64,000 nucleotides of DNA from positions 24,344,827-24,408,826 of the forward strand of contig OY783196.1 in the NCBI GenBank assembly GCA_963678675.1, in the 5' to 3' direction. Made by a program: the position numbers and the translations under genes. Within the stretch, counting starts at the first letter, position 1. Every line of letters starts with the position of its first letter. Source of the DNA: Xiphydria camelus. Lineage: Eukaryota > Arthropoda > Insecta > Hymenoptera > Xiphydriidae. The notes under the pieces are model-generated. The model searched no databases. It worked only from the letters and a program-made list of their open reading frames with translations, and was not told the DNA's origin. Shown here one piece after another: positions 35,618 to 47,537 of this stretch.

Positions 35618-36540
35618 TAGAGAGAGAGAGCACAGTCTTGTTTCTAGCTTTTTCCATGGAAAAACCCTCGTAAAGAAAATTCAATCCTTCGGCGTATACA
35701 TATATATATCCCTATTTATTTATAGTATCTGCCATCGAGTACGTCGAAGATACTTCACACCATACAAAGCGCCCGATCAGACCTCTTCGATCAAGAAGAG
35801 GTCCTAGACTGACAATGGCTCTTGCCAAATCCACCGCGACGTCTCCGTTAAATACGGGATTATCGCCTATCAATGTTGGCTCTCCAGGAAGTGAATGCGA
35901 TCGAATGAAATCGATTAAACGATCTACTTCCCGCGAGTTTAATAAGGAATTCCATCCCAACGACCTCAAGCGAACCCACGTCAAATTACAATTTCCCTGG
36001 TATCCCCGTAGCAACGTAAAGGAAGGACTTCCATCGGGCCAACTTAACGTAAGGAAATTCGAAACTTCCTTCCGCCGGAACGACGTGCCAACGAGAGTTA
36101 CCGCACTTCGCGGGTGAAGATTATCTCCAGTGATCCATTACGCACCCCTGCGGTATCGAATTACATCGCGCGAAGTATCCGCCTGGATAAGGTGCTGGAC
36201 ATCAATTAAAAGAAGGACAAAGTGGGTGATACGCTCACGCGGTACGTAACTGAGAATCACACCCTCGAGACTCGTAAGGCTGCTTCGAGATGGCGAATTC
36301 CTTGGAAAGAGAACTTTCCTACTTCTATGGATCTACGCATGTTTGGTTATCTTCGACTCAGGTAACCGCTAGGAAAGTTAAAGACCGAAATGTCTCCGAA
36401 ATTCTTCCGATGATTTTTTTTCTACGTGTCTACTAGACGTATAACTCGCGACGTATATTACGGACATAGACATACCGATGTAAAATATAGATGCCCATTA
36501 AACATAATATATCACGAGATATTCATGAGATATAGAGATA
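35618..36540. other. No gene seen
   Basis: Mixed composition with a short (AG)n run just after family E. A 100-codon plus-strand frame (35815-36117) and an opposing 100-codon minus-strand frame (35712-36014) overlap, and neither has a known domain. Confidence 0.45.
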
Positions 36541-36542
36541 TA

Positions 36543-37634
36543 CAGGGTGTCCGTAAAGTATGGAAACGGTTGAATATCTCGAAAAGTACGCTTCAGAACG
36601 GGAAACGAAAAAATACGTATCCGATATTTTTTTAAAAACTATCAAATGATACCAAGATTGATCCCACACCCCAACCCCTGTAGGTGGGGCAGGGGGAAGC
36701 CTCAAAATCTTAAATAGGAACCCCCACTTTTGATTGCATATTCGCATTCTACATTAAAAACTACATAACTTTTATTTGAAACATTTTTTTCGATTCATGG
36801 CAGATGGCGCTATAATCGACGAAATTCAATTTTTTCGGTTTTTGCAATTGAGAGTAGATTTATTCGATTCTGCAATACAATTGCGATAGAAATTTACATT
36901 TTTTATTCTCATACTTGATATTTTTGTTAAAAATTTAATTTAGTTTTGCAAATTTGAAGTGCAGATGCGTTCTGTACCTGGAATTCCCCGTGACGCACTA
37001 AGTTCCGTTAGAGGAAATAAGCTAATTTTACTCAAGGATAATCCCTTTCGGAATACATCAAGGTTCGAGGGTCCGGAAGGCCCGGCAATTAGCGGTACCT
37101 GTTTACGTGTACTCAGGTTAACGGATATCATTAAAACGGAGTACTAGTGAAAGAATAGCTACGATTCCCGGAATATATCGTCCGCCGGGGGAATTCCAGG
37201 TACAAAACGCATCTGCACTTCAAATTTGCAAAACTAAATTAAATTTTTAACAAAAATATCAAGTATGAGAATAAAAAATGTAAATTTCTATCGCAATTGT
37301 ATTGCAGAATCGAATAAATCGACTCTCAATTGCAAAAACCGAAAAAATTGAATTTCGTCGATTATAGCGCCATCTGCCATGAATCGAAAAAAATGTTTCA
37401 AATAAAAGTTATGTAGTTTTTAATGTAGAATGCGAATATGCAATCAAAAGTGGGGGTTCCTATTTAAGATTTTGAAGCTTCCCCCTGCCCCACCTACAGG
37501 GGTTGGGATGTGGGATCAATCTTGGTATCATTTGATAGTTTTTAAAAAAATATCGGATACCTATTTTTTCGTTTCCCGTTCTGAAGCGTACTTTTCGAGA
37601 TATTCAACCGTTTCCATACTTTACGGACACCCTG
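36543..37634. mobile_element. Young fold-back element P, 1.09 kb
   Basis: Flanked by TA (36541-36542, 37635-37636) with ends CAGGGTGTCCGTAAAGTATG and the inverted partner. The arms run to about 36990 and from about 37187, some 450 bp each, with only about five mismatches counted by eye, so roughly 99% identical. The 196-bp spacer (36991-37186) has higher GC and is unrelated to the arms. No transposase was recognised in arms or spacer. It resembles element O at 51650 in its end motif. The near identity means it formed recently or is kept uniform by gene conversion. Confidence 0.88.
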
Positions 37635-37724
37635 TATATTAAATCTAACCGAGATATAGATGTTCCATAGAGAGAGTTGTAGATATCTATTATACGTATA
37701 TTAGACATTCATGTTCCGTGTAGG

Positions 37725-38055
37725 TATGTAGTCACGTGGTCTATAAAATTCTATTATTATAAGTAAAGGGAATTCACAGTTATTATATATATAGTACTTT
37801 TCCCCACTGGAAATAATTCCAAAAAGGAATCAAGAAGAAGTAAACGAAGATTTGTAGTCGCAAGTGACTATGTAGTCACATGGTCTATAAAATTCTATTA
37901 TAAACAAAGGAGATTCACAGTTAATGATACTTCTCCCCATTAGAAATGACTTCAAAAAATAATCAAAAAAAGAAGAGAAAGCTTTATGATCACGAATCAA
38001 TACGTAGTCGCACAGTCCATGAACATATTCCTGTAGAAAAAGGAAATCACGACGC
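37725..38055. repeat. Tandem repeat, unit about 140 bp, 2.4 copies
   Basis: Units begin at about 37725, 37869 and 38001 with TATGTAGTCAC(G/A)TGGTCT or a diverged form. They share TATAAAATTCTATTAT, ATTCACAGTTA and CTTCTCCCCA or TTTTCCCCA. The third copy is partial. No coding role is seen. Confidence 0.75.
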
Positions 38056-40383
38056 AACCCGATCGCAACCCCTCGTCTCGGAAATGCAAAAGTCAACACA
38101 CACGTGATATTTTCTATGCTTTATAATTTCCGCCCTCCGTCCATTTCTATTCGCCCGAGAAAATAATGTTTACCAGATGGGCAAGCACCGATGAACGAGC
38201 GCGAATCGATACAAAATAAATCTGCGGGGCAAGTAAGGGAAATCGAAACGAATGTCGTCCGTCGTGATTTAAAGCCCAACCGCACATTCGCGAGCGCATA
38301 GCTTAGCCATTTGGCAACTCGAAACTGCAATTTACAGGAGTTTCGGGATGTTCCCGTAAAAGTTGCCGCATTTAATATAGCTGGACGGAATTATAGCACC
38401 CACGTTGTTGGATACATCGTACAGAGAGAAATATGGTGTCTAAAATGATCTCTTTATATTATAAGAATACAGTGATTGCAGAATTTAGGTGAGTTTTAAT
38501 GTAGTTTATTTATAATATATATTTCTAAAAATTATTTTAAAAGCGTAAAAGTATCGGGATTCGTAAAAAAAAATAAATTTCTTTGAATTTAAACTCTACG
38601 TCTTATACATTATTTCTAGAAGATGATTTTTCGTGAAATCAAAAAAAATAAATGAGGTACCATTTTAAGGATTAAGTTCTTCGCTTTTGTCGAATTGTTA
38701 ATTTACAACTGCACGTTGTATTATTTGTTTAAAAATCGAAGGTGAACTCTGATCTTTGACAAAGATAACGCAAAATCTACAATCATTCCGTATCTTTTGC
38801 ATTTACGTTCCCCATCTTCTGTCGTCTCCGAATTTCCGCACGGGTCCACTGGTATACTATAAAAAAAAGAAACGAAACCTTTCCCATAACTAGACAAAAT
38901 TTTAATCAAATTCGCCCCACCAGAGAACGCCTCCGACGTGATACCAATTTGATAACTTACCAGAGAAAAAGTGGGACAAGGCCAAGGTGACACCCTTCTA
39001 ATGGCTATTCATTTCTTCTGTTTCAGTGAGAAGCTACTACGAGCAAACCAGTGGAACCACCCCTAATAGTGAGTGATAGATTATTATTAGTCTCCTCGAA
39101 GTCTAAAGGAAAATCGCCTTCGCGCCCTATAATGTAGATTGCTCCAGCGTGACACCAGCTAAAAAATCGCTCGACTCGTTCCCTCCCTTTCGTAAACTCG
39201 ATACAATTTACAATTCGAGTTCCAAAACTTCCGAACGTCTCTTTCGCTCGTAAGTGTAAAGCAGTACCCGCGCGTATCTCCCTCTTCGCGGTCCCTCGGG
39301 TCGAGCTCGCTCTCCCAGGGGCAAGAATTTCGTACGGAACAACAGATCCTATTCTCCCTACCCTCGAAAAGCGTCTATTTCACTAGACAACTTCCCCGCG
39401 GATCGGAATAGGTTATACAACCTGGCGCAATCTGCAGACACCCGGAAAAGCGTCTTAAAATTTGCATTCGCTGCACGAACTCCCGAGTAAAGCCGTAAGC
39501 TCGTAAGCACGTAAGGAACGGAGACGGTTTGTCGAACATTTTCATCCAATCGACCACAGAGCCCCGTGGGATTCTGTTGTGAGCGAGTTCCTGGAACGAC
39601 TTTAGACCCGAAAGATAATTGGGACATTTCGCGTGAGCGGGTATCGCGAAGCCCAGGATGTCACCGAGGCGACCATCAAGGGTGCCTTGAAGACGTGAGC
39701 TCGAGACTAATTCGAGCCCCTCGGGAGGGCCAGACTTCGCTGGCTTTCGTGTAGCCGAAACTGTTAAACTCCTCGCTCTCTCTTTCTCTCCCTTTTCCTA
39801 AAACGAATATTAATTGAAAGATATGTATAAACGACAGCTATGTATGTATTGTCGGCTCGTTTTCAACTGATTAAATCGACGACCACTCATCGCTACTGTA
39901 CTTGAATATGATTTCGGAACTGTTTGACGCGAACGGTTGAGTGTACTCGAGTTGCGCGACCCTTTAACCTCGGTAAGATAGGTAAGTACTAGATTCAAAG
40001 CATCGGAACGGAAGTGACTTTCGACTCGACGAGTCTGAAATTGAAATCCTAACGAGCAGCGGCTCGTCACGACTGAAAACCGAGTCAAAGGGAATTTTGC
40101 CTTTATCACTATTCTCCGTCCTCGCGGAAAAGCCGCCGAAGAGATGATAATTTACAATAAGGAGGAGAGAAATGTAGAGTGGAGAAAAGAGGGCTTAGAT
40201 GAAAAAGATATCAAAGTGTTCGAAAAATTAGGGCATAACATTATTTCTCTGGCGTTTCCAGGTTGATATATTCTACCGTTTAACTCTCCGGAGTTGAGAG
40301 AGGGGGTGGCTATATCTTCTTCATCTCATCCATTAGAGAGTCTTAGCGCATATAGGCACTTAGATACGCGGTATATCAGTATA
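38056..40383. other. No gene seen
   Basis: Includes a GC-richer stretch at about 39000-40100 with overlapping open frames on both strands and no domain. On the minus strand near 38260-38320 there is a weak tRNA-like phrase (GGCTAAGCTATGCGCTCGCG) without a convincing B box or cloverleaf, so I do not call a tRNA. Confidence 0.45.
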
Positions 40384-40481
40384 CGAGGATTATTCGGAAA
40401 GTAAGGTCCGATTTCTTATAAAAAAAAACCATCTAAGATTTTTTCAAAGAACTTTTTTTGTTTAATTCCTTTCACCTTTCT

Positions 40482-40664
40482 CTATTTTTCTACATAGTTT
40501 CCACTTTTGTTTAAACATTTGTCATAACGTTCTACAAGCTTTTGTATGCCGAAGTCGTAGAACTCTACCGCCTGTGAGGATAACCAGTCTTTAACTGCTT
40601 CTTTCACTTCGTCATCTGTGGCGAAGCGCTTGCCACCGAGAAATTGTGAATCGCCGGTCTTCAC
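40482..40664 (-). pseudogene. mariner transposase, C-terminal piece
   Basis: 60 residues, ending VERYDKCLNKSGNYVEK, with GGKRFATDDEVKEAVKDWL before it. This is the usual end of the same SETMAR-like mariner transposase. It follows the N-terminal piece directly after the deletion junction near 40640, so the HDN and DLAPCD catalytic motifs that should lie between are absent. The enzyme cannot be active. Confidence 0.88.
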
Positions 40665-40990
40665 GAATGTTTTTGTCCATGGCCTTGACCAAATCTTCTG
40701 TGATTCACTGATGGTCGGCCTGATCGCAGTTCATTATGGACATTTTCCCGTCCGTCCTTAAAAGTTCTCACCCACTTATTCACTTTGCTGTCACTCATGG
40801 CATTGTACACTTCACTTATCTGACGATGAATTTCTGCTGCTGATTCGTTCCTTGTTGTTAAAAACCGAATCACTAAACGTATTTTACAGTCGGCGAGCTG
40901 ATCAACAGTTTTAAACATGTTGAATTGACACTGTAAACAGTACGTTGCAACAATATCAATGAAAATAGCGTCGTTTAACGTACAAGGCAT
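40661..40990 (-). pseudogene. mariner transposase, N-terminal DNA-binding part
   Basis: An open frame of 109 residues. Residues about 25-95 match the helix-turn-helix region at the start of mariner transposases of the type often annotated as SETMAR-like in insects: CKIRLVIRFLTTRNESA, AAEIHRQISEVYNAMSDSKV, NKWVRTFKDGRENVHNELRS, GRPS. After GRPSV the frame is lost by a 1-bp shift; in the next frame the family sequence continues as EDLVKAMDKNIREDRRFTIS before the deletion junction near 40640. The true start is probably one of the later methionines, since the first 24 residues look unlike the family. Confidence 0.88.
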
Positions 40991-41144
40991 GCCGGGAGTC
41001 GGAGCGCATGCGCGTTTTAATGTTCGCGTGACATTTGATTAGCTACGGCCATTCGGACCTTACTTTCTGAATAACCCTCGTATATACAGATATTGATGTG
41101 CTCAAGATAATCTATGTAAACATGGATCTATTATCTATGTAGTA

Positions 41145-41321
41145 CGCTGAGAAAAATAACCTGGTCAATTTAAACAAAATCCTGGAGACCAAACCGTTTG
41201 ATGAAATATAGATTCTCCATCTGTCTGGTTAAGGTGGCCATTGTCTGATTAGGCTAACTAAACATGTAATTACAATAACTAAACTCGTTTTATCATTTTG
41301 ATTAAATTATTTTTCTCAGTG
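41145..41321. mobile_element. MITE family E, copy 2
   Basis: 177 bp with TA on both sides (41143-41144, 41322-41323). The ends are CGCTGAGAAAAATAACCTGG and the inverted TTAAATTATTTTTCTCAGTG. It shares AACCTGGTCAATTTAA, CCAAACCGTTTG and AATAACTAAACTCGTTT-type words with copy 1 but has lost part of the internal tandem array. It sits 64 bp from the right end of the mariner relic. Confidence 0.82.
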
Positions 41322-41323
41322 TA

Positions 41324-42540
41324 AATGGGTGTTTGGTGATAAACTTAACTGACATTATTCACAATCAGTACTAGGACCCTTCAATTAGATTTGTGTGATA
41401 ATTTCTCATCCACATATATTTATTTGATGTTTCTTATACAAGGTGGTGAATCATTACAAAAATTTAACTGAAGGGCTCTGATACCTATCAATTTACCGAA
41501 TTTGATCGAAATCGCTTTGTTAATTCTATTATTGATAGAACCTGCTCAAATCCCCCGAGTATTCTAACATTTTCCAATCATTAGCTATCTTCCACTGCTG
41601 ATCTGTTAGATAATTAGTGCTTAGACTATTTCACGGTTGTCCAATCGATAAAAAAAAACGTTCCTAACAAATGTTCTCAAGTTATGTGTTAAGATGTCGT
41701 CTTTCAAAATAGCCTGGATTCACCAAATAACTGTTAAACGTTATACAGCTATATACATTCCTTTTTGCAATCCGTAACGATAAGATCCATCGTTTGGACG
41801 AAATCTATCTCAAAGAAAATCCTATATCAGCCGATACCTTGAAGCTTACAGAAGCTTTCGATGGAATGATACGGCGAATCATAAGACGTGCTTGCGCGAG
41901 CACTTTTATATCGTATTCTCCACCGATGCTTTTTCATTCGACCCAATACACCGAACTACGCGATACCGTCCCACCTATACCCACGCACACAGGCGCAATC
42001 GATGGATTTTATTTAACAGACGCCCGTGCTTTATTGGCCGATTATAATGTAAGCCGACATCTCGCGATCGATCCGATAAATGCGCATACCGATATCAATT
42101 TGACTGTGTAATCGGATAGGCCAGAAGAGGCTCATTTGAATATCGACACAAATTAACTCCTTTGCGACATGTGTCCGCTCCCACGTTTCGTGGATAGCTC
42201 AGCTTTTTATGTTGTTCAATAAAAACGATTTATCAGTATTAGCGAAGTCTGTCGGATTTTTGAAACGAAATTCATTGAAGATAATCTATCAAGTTATTCT
42301 GATATGTAATTAGACGTCATAGAAATATTAAAAATCGCAGTCGATATACATAGCTATTTAATTAAATTATTCAAATCTTTGGTAATTATTGCCACACTTT
42401 GGTAAAACGAACAATATTTGGTAACATTGTTGCTTCAAATATGGCAATCGTTAAAACTGTTGCAATGGTATTGCAAGACCATATATTATACGTATATAAA
42501 TTTCATATAAGGAGAAAAAAAACAGAGTAAAAATAAAACC
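41324..42540. other. No gene seen
   Basis: AT-rich. A 105-codon plus-strand frame (41794-42111) has fairly even composition but no recognisable domain and no relative elsewhere in the window. I leave it uncalled. Confidence 0.45.
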
Positions 42541-42543
42541 TAA

Positions 42544-43217
42544 AGGTGCTTTATACATTTGCGAACCGAACGGTTCGTGAGCCGCTGGTAAACCTCCGCT
42601 CTGGTTGGAATTATGCTTCCAACGAACTTCTAACGATCCATGGGAAAGGAACGAACAGCGGATCGCCTCAATCATTGCTATCCCCTCTATCACCTATCAC
42701 CTATTTAACGAAGCATCAAATCGAACCCATTTTGGTAACTCCATCATCATAATATTTGCAAAAAGTATAGGACTACTTCATAAATCTGTTAAATAATGTG
42801 AACAAAATTCGATAACAAAATTATCTTTATTTGTATCATAAGGGAGAAGTTATGAAGGTACTGCAACAATTTGAAGTAGGACAATTAGCAGTGTGTTCAA
42901 TGTCAAAATGAATATAAAAATTTCGCCTCGGGTACTGAGCGGTGAGAACCGATATTAAGAATTCCGACTATCCTTTGTCGGAACAGAGCCGATAGGTTCG
43001 AAAGCAGAAGAAAAAACCAACGAACTCTCTGTACACGACGCCGTCCCACTGCGAACCGAGAACGCCTTTGTGTTCGCCAGAAAAACCGATAGGAGACGGA
43101 TCGCCATGAACGGTTCAAAACCCGTTCGTTCAGCGCTCTAAACCACGTCCTAATTATGCGAACAAGCGGTTCACAAGCGGCTCACGAACCGTTCGGTTCG
43201 CAAATGTATATGCACCT
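42544..43217. mobile_element. Harbinger-like TIR element, 674 bp
   Basis: Flanked by TAA (42541-42543, 43218-43220), a TWA-type 3-bp duplication as used by PIF/Harbinger. The ends are AGGTGCTTTATACATTTGCG then AACCGAACGGTTCGTGAGCC, and the inverted partner with one or two changes. The self-complementary GAACCGAACGGTTC-type centre of the TIR means each end can itself form a small hairpin. No transposase domain is recognised inside, so it is probably non-autonomous. Confidence 0.82.
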
Positions 43218-43453
43218 TAATACTCAGTATTAGGCTCTGGGCCTCTAGGTACATGAAAATTTTCCTCTCGAGAATACACAAGTTTCTCTGTATGAGCTGC
43301 GAGTGCGTACAGCGGCACACGCTAATCTGTACGCACTCACGCGTGTGGAAATTCGTGAGCTGTCGAAAGTAAAATCCTTAAGTGGACATAGCACAAGAAA
43401 GTAGCAGACAAGACTGCAGAAAACGTAACACGCATTGCAAAATATGTAATATA

Positions 43454-43662
43454 GGTACAGAGACGAACGAGGATAAGGTACTCAGGGAACGTGTGAGTGC
43501 GAGTGAGAACACACGGTAACGGCATAAGAGCCTCTCTGTTGCACACAAGTCTCTATACTTCTCGAAATTGTCCAGAGAATTGTGTGCAACAGAGAGGCTC
43601 TTATGCCGCCACTCGCACTCACGCGTTCCCTCAGTACCCCATCCTCGTACTGTCTCGTACCG
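43454..43662. mobile_element. Palindrome (AA), about 205 bp
   Basis: The arms pair along about 85 bp. Both contain GAGTGCGAGTG and GGCATAAGAGCCTCTCTGTT then GCACACA in inverted orientation, and the outer parts carry ACGAGGAT and CTCAGGGAACG. The left arm has about 15 extra bases (43503-43517). Weaker pairing continues outward. A second small palindrome around CGAGTGCGTACAG lies at 43290-43340 with the same GAGTGCG word. Confidence 0.65.
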
Positions 43663-44185
43663 AATACGGCATATGTCACTGCGAGCATGGTATCATAACA
43701 TAACCTCAGTTTGGTCAAGGAATCAGAAAAAATTATGTTCATACCTTTCTGCGTTACAACTGCCTTTCGCCGATGAATTGTCCGGGCAAATCGCTACTTG
43801 CTAAATTTCCTGTCACTATCATAGCACTGGATAACACTGCTATATTTTATTCACTTTATAACAATGAACAGTAACACCAGATACGCCACTTCGCCCACTG
43901 CGCGTCGGACGTGAGCGGCGCAATAGACACTGCGCAGCGCCATGCGGCATTGCACCGTGTCCGACGTCGCGTCGTTCGGCAAACTCACAGAAGAAGTGGT
44001 TCATAAGATTTGCATGAATTGCCTGATCCTGATCGCATGGCACGGAGACAGAAATATATAAATACTTCCATGCAAATCTATTGAATCATTTTTTTCTGTC
44101 AGTTCGCCGGATGGTATCGGGTCGGAGCCGGATTGGATATGTATAAATCAACCCTAAAACTGTACTAACAATAAGTATCGGATAG
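43663..44185. other. No gene seen
   Basis: Short GC-rich stretch at about 43880-43990 within AT-rich DNA. No coding domain or RNA gene. Confidence 0.45.
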
Positions 44186-44219
44186 CATTATTTTCAGATG
44201 TAGTCTCACCGAAAATATG

Positions 44220-44430
44220 ACGAATCGGTGACTGAACCGAGACTCGAATCCGGGACCTTTCGCTATTCGAGCAACTAAACATTGTTTTTTTATGCCAATT
44301 GCTCGCATACTTACGAGCAATTGGCATACAAAAATATTCGTTATAATTGCTATATTTTTCAACGTCCAACTAGATTGTCGATTTCGGCCACTGTGCGACT
44401 ACTCTGACTACTGAGCTACCTCAGCCCTGC
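44220..44430 (-). mobile_element. tRNA-like SINE-type sequence, split by an insert
   Basis: On the minus strand, an A-box-like GGTAGCTCAGTAGTCAGAGT (rc of about 44396-44415) is followed about 160 bp later by TCGAATAGCGAAAGGTCCC and a B-box-like GGATTCGAGTC (rc of about 44248-44258), then a stretch that would make a poor acceptor stem. A true tRNA needs these boxes 30-60 bp apart. The intervening DNA includes a perfect 15-bp hairpin (TATGCCAATTGCTCG, 44291-44305 and 44314-44328). This fits a tRNA-derived SINE that was rearranged or received an insertion, not a working tRNA. Confidence 0.5.
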
Positions 44431-45569
44431 CTATCCTCTCCTGAGAATCATTTACCAGTGCCAAACTCCTATAGCTCGGCCTCTCCTGACAACACATCCG
44501 ATCTTGGATGCCGGTAAACAATCACACAGCGTTGAGTCACAATTACCCGTGCGCACACACTAGCACCTAGGACACTGAACCGCAACAAGCATACAACGCA
44601 CAATTAATTTTTACCCTGAACCGCTACGTCTGGATGAACTAAAAAGGAAACACATATAAGATTAAATCTTGAAAAAAAAGACTTCACGTGAATCCAAAGT
44701 AAGAAACAATATTGCTTGTACCTACAGTAGGAGACTTAACAAAGAATATTAAATTAACATGAAGAATCCGTTGATTTTAACGTATAAGAATGGATGAACC
44801 AATAACAACATAAAATTTCCAACTCTATGATCGTTTTTACTTCTGGCTCTAAGAAATCGATTAACAAATCAGCAACATAACTTTGTGTCAGTGTTACCCG
44901 CACGCGACTGTCTGATTGTGAGATGCATTTTTCTTTTCAATTCATCCCATGATTTTTTTTCACTTCGTCCCCCCCCCCCCCCTCTCTTCGTCGAAGCGAA
45001 TATCCATATGAAATTTTAAAAGTTTGCAGGAAGGGTCGCGCTACGTCGTACGCTAGTCAAGAGGGTGCAGGGTCGCGCCTGTACGATTGAAGAGTCCGGG
45101 GGCGTCTAAAAAATGAAATTCCCGCACGATCGCGCCTCGTTTCGAAGGGTCCGAACCGTTCGCAGGACCGCGACAAACCGTATAGGTTCGATGGGTGTTT
45201 CCCCAAATGGAATCAATGAAATTTCGCGAAAACCTATCGCCCGAGGCCCAGCATCACGTGATCCTCGCGCTTCTGTACTTCACGATCCGAGGATCGTGCT
45301 TTCTTCATGCTTCACCGTATAAAGTCGCCTTTTTCGTACGATATGCAAATGGCGCGTGGATATTCGATCGTACGTAACGGAGCCTGCTACACCTTATCGG
45401 AACAATGTAAATCTTGTGGTTTACGCCGCGGAAAACATCGCTCGGGTGCTACGCTCCCCATGGAAGACGAGACGCCGCCCGATGCACGTTATTTCGCATC
45501 GCGCGGTTCCTGCGCGTATCGGCTCGTGTATAAGAAAGCCACATCGTTTGTGCGATAATAATACGCTTA
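44431..45569. other. No gene seen; poly-C run at 44969-44982
   Basis: AT-rich until about 44960, then a run of 14 C and a GC-richer stretch to 45560. Open frames in the latter overlap in several phases and lack domains. They do not line up with the transposase piece that begins at 45570. Confidence 0.45.
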
Positions 45570-45866
45570 CGTACAAAAAAAGACTTCTTTCCCGATCACC
45601 TCATTTCCAGGTTTGAAGATGTCCCCTGGCCTTCACGATCTCCAGATCTGAGTATGTGTGCCTTTTTTTTGTGGGGTTACCCATAGAAGAGAGTGTATGC
45701 TGAAAACCCGCGTTCGTTACAAGATCTGAAAAGTGCTATTCAGAGAGAAATGCTGCAGATCGACGAAGGAACACTGGAACGCGTGTGGGTCAGCTTTCTC
45801 AACAGGCTTGAAAATTGCATTAGGGAAGATGGACGTCATCTGGAAGAGGTTATTCTTGCTACGTAA
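45570..45866 (+). pseudogene. Tc1/mariner-type transposase, C-terminal third, broken
   Basis: Read in frame from 45570, the sequence gives FFPDHLISRF, then WPSRSPDLSMCAFFLWGYP, a TAG stop, and KRVYAENPRSLQDLKSAIQR followed by EMLQIDEGTLERVWVSFLNR and LENCIREDGRHLEEVILAT before TAA. This is the end of an insect DDE transposase of the type with WPPRSPDLTPxDFFLWGY. The residue after C in the key motif is Ala where the family has the third catalytic Asp, and the stop follows a few residues later. Upstream exons or catalytic parts were not found, so the copy is truncated at its start. Confidence 0.85.
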
Positions 45867-45977
45867 CTCAAGTGACACACCTTTAGGCACATATGAAAAT
45901 GTTTGAATACATTTTTGATGACAAAGTAAAGTTGTACTGTTAATTCAAAAATGGGTATAATCCCGGCGATCACCCTG
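45571..45977 (+). mobile_element. 5'-truncated Tc1/mariner-type element
   Basis: Right of the transposase piece, an ATCACCCTGTATA end is preserved (CACCCTG at 45971-45977 then TA). The matching left end CAGGGTG is not found upstream, so only the 3' part of the element survives. The same end motif closes the fold-back elements P and O. Confidence 0.6.
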
Positions 45978-45979
45978 TA

Positions 45980-47537
45980 TATTCGAAATCTCAAACTCGC
46001 ACGATCTGCTCTGAAGAGAGTGATACGACGAATTCCGACAATGTTTGTAGCGTATTGGAAATGCGAGTTTGGAATTAAGTAAAATACTGTGTTTTAACTA
46101 CCAAAAATATTCTTTATTACAATACACTTGGAAGACACATCTTTACTCGTTCACACTCTGCTGTGAACTGACTGACAGGGCATACAGGGACCATGGTCTG
46201 GACAATTGATGACTAACATCTTTCTTTGGTCCTCTTTAGTTGAGGTGCGACACTGTGTCGCCTCACAAAATAAACAATAGCTTTCATCGCCCCAAGAAAC
46301 CTTGTCGAGTAACATATAACAGACCCTCTCTGTAAAGCCTAAACAACAATTGATTTTTGTTTCATTTATTCTTCAATTTCAAGTTAATAATTCTAACATA
46401 GCGCGATTAAACCGTAGATATTATGCAATCGGACTTGCCGTGATTCGTTACAATGTCAGCTACGGAGGAAGAGGAGACTAAGTTGAGGTGGTAGGACTAA
46501 ATGACTTTCTAAAGAAAAGAACACGGCATTTAGATAATAGATCTAAATGTGGAGCAATCAATCGCGGGTCGGATAATATGACGTTTTAAAATAAATCATC
46601 GGATAGCACATCGGAAATCGTATAATAATAACCCTGTCGGAGAATGCATGGAAGGGAATATTATCTAGGTGTAAAAAAAAAAACTTTAATGAACGTTTCA
46701 TAGTTATGCTCTACCGTTGTCACTATCCTTTTCAACGCGTCTCGCTACGTGACGTGAAATGAGAATAAGCGAATTAAACCGATCACGCGCGTGTAGATAA
46801 GTTGATTATAATCGGGCATAGGAAAAAACGATTTTATAAATAATAACATCAAATAAGTTAATGTACAAGGTAAATTCGGACAATAGTCGTGTGCAGATGC
46901 GCGGGTATATTTCTTCTGCTCCTTAAAAAACAATGTTTTTCGTCAACTCCTGTTTGAATTTCAGCAGAAAAGTAAATGGAGTTAATTAAAATTTGCTCGA
47001 AAAGATAGATTTCCAGTTCTAAGGAGAAAGAAGACCTCCGTCCAACTTAAAACTATGTATCCGACTTTCTTCTAGTATACGTATACAATATTTGTAAACG
47101 GCTATGTACCTAGGTACACATACATGCTGTAATTTCTTTATTTGTACGTAAATAAAAAATGCTAGGTATCGAAAACTTTTTGCAGTTCAACGATCGCGAA
47201 GAGAGAAACACCGTAAAATATCGCCGCATCAGCTAAAGTAAAATTTGGTGCTTCCTAATTAACAAATATACCGACATTAGCGCGCACGTGTATTTTTCTA
47301 CTTCATCGCCCTGCACGCAAGGTGTCATAGATCTGCATTCGTTGCGCTACGAAGCTGTATAATTATTTCTAATTAAACCGAATATACACTGCACCAGGTG
47401 CAACTATAGGCGGAAATGCTGCTAGGCAACTGCTGAAAAAATATGCAGTTCAATTACCATAACTTACTATAAAATTTACATTTTAATATTAAACTTTAAT
47501 TACGACTTGTAGTTGCAACGGTCAACAATATCATATA
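45980..47537. other. No gene seen
   Basis: A short inverted pair (TCGAAATCTCAAACTCGCA and partner) lies at about 45981-46075. The rest is AT-rich without recognised features. Confidence 0.5.

Larger units (their letters stand above)
40384..41080 (-). mobile_element. mariner-family relic, 697 bp, complete ends, core deleted
   Basis: TA duplication at 40382-40383 and 41081-41082. The ends are CGAGGATTATTCGGAAAGTA then AGGTCCG, and the inverted partner with few changes. The minus strand codes for the start and end of a transposase with the catalytic middle missing. An intact mariner is about 1.3 kb, so roughly half is lost. It is a different subfamily from the TTAGGTTGGCAAG mariner at 29017 and 49877, judged by both ends and protein. 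Confidence 0.9.

Noticed and set aside
36543..37634. Possible CRISPR-like or segmental duplication explanation for the inverted arms
   Set aside because: Only two arms, in inverted order, with TA-flanked CAGGGTG ends; this fits a fold-back transposon and the host is eukaryotic.
38255..38330. Possible tRNA on the minus strand
   Set aside because: An A-box-like phrase is present, but there is no good B box at the right distance and no cloverleaf.
41794..42111. 105-codon plus-strand frame with even composition
   Set aside because: No motif recognised and no independent support. A protein search with no hit in related insects would confirm rejection; a strong hit would reverse it.
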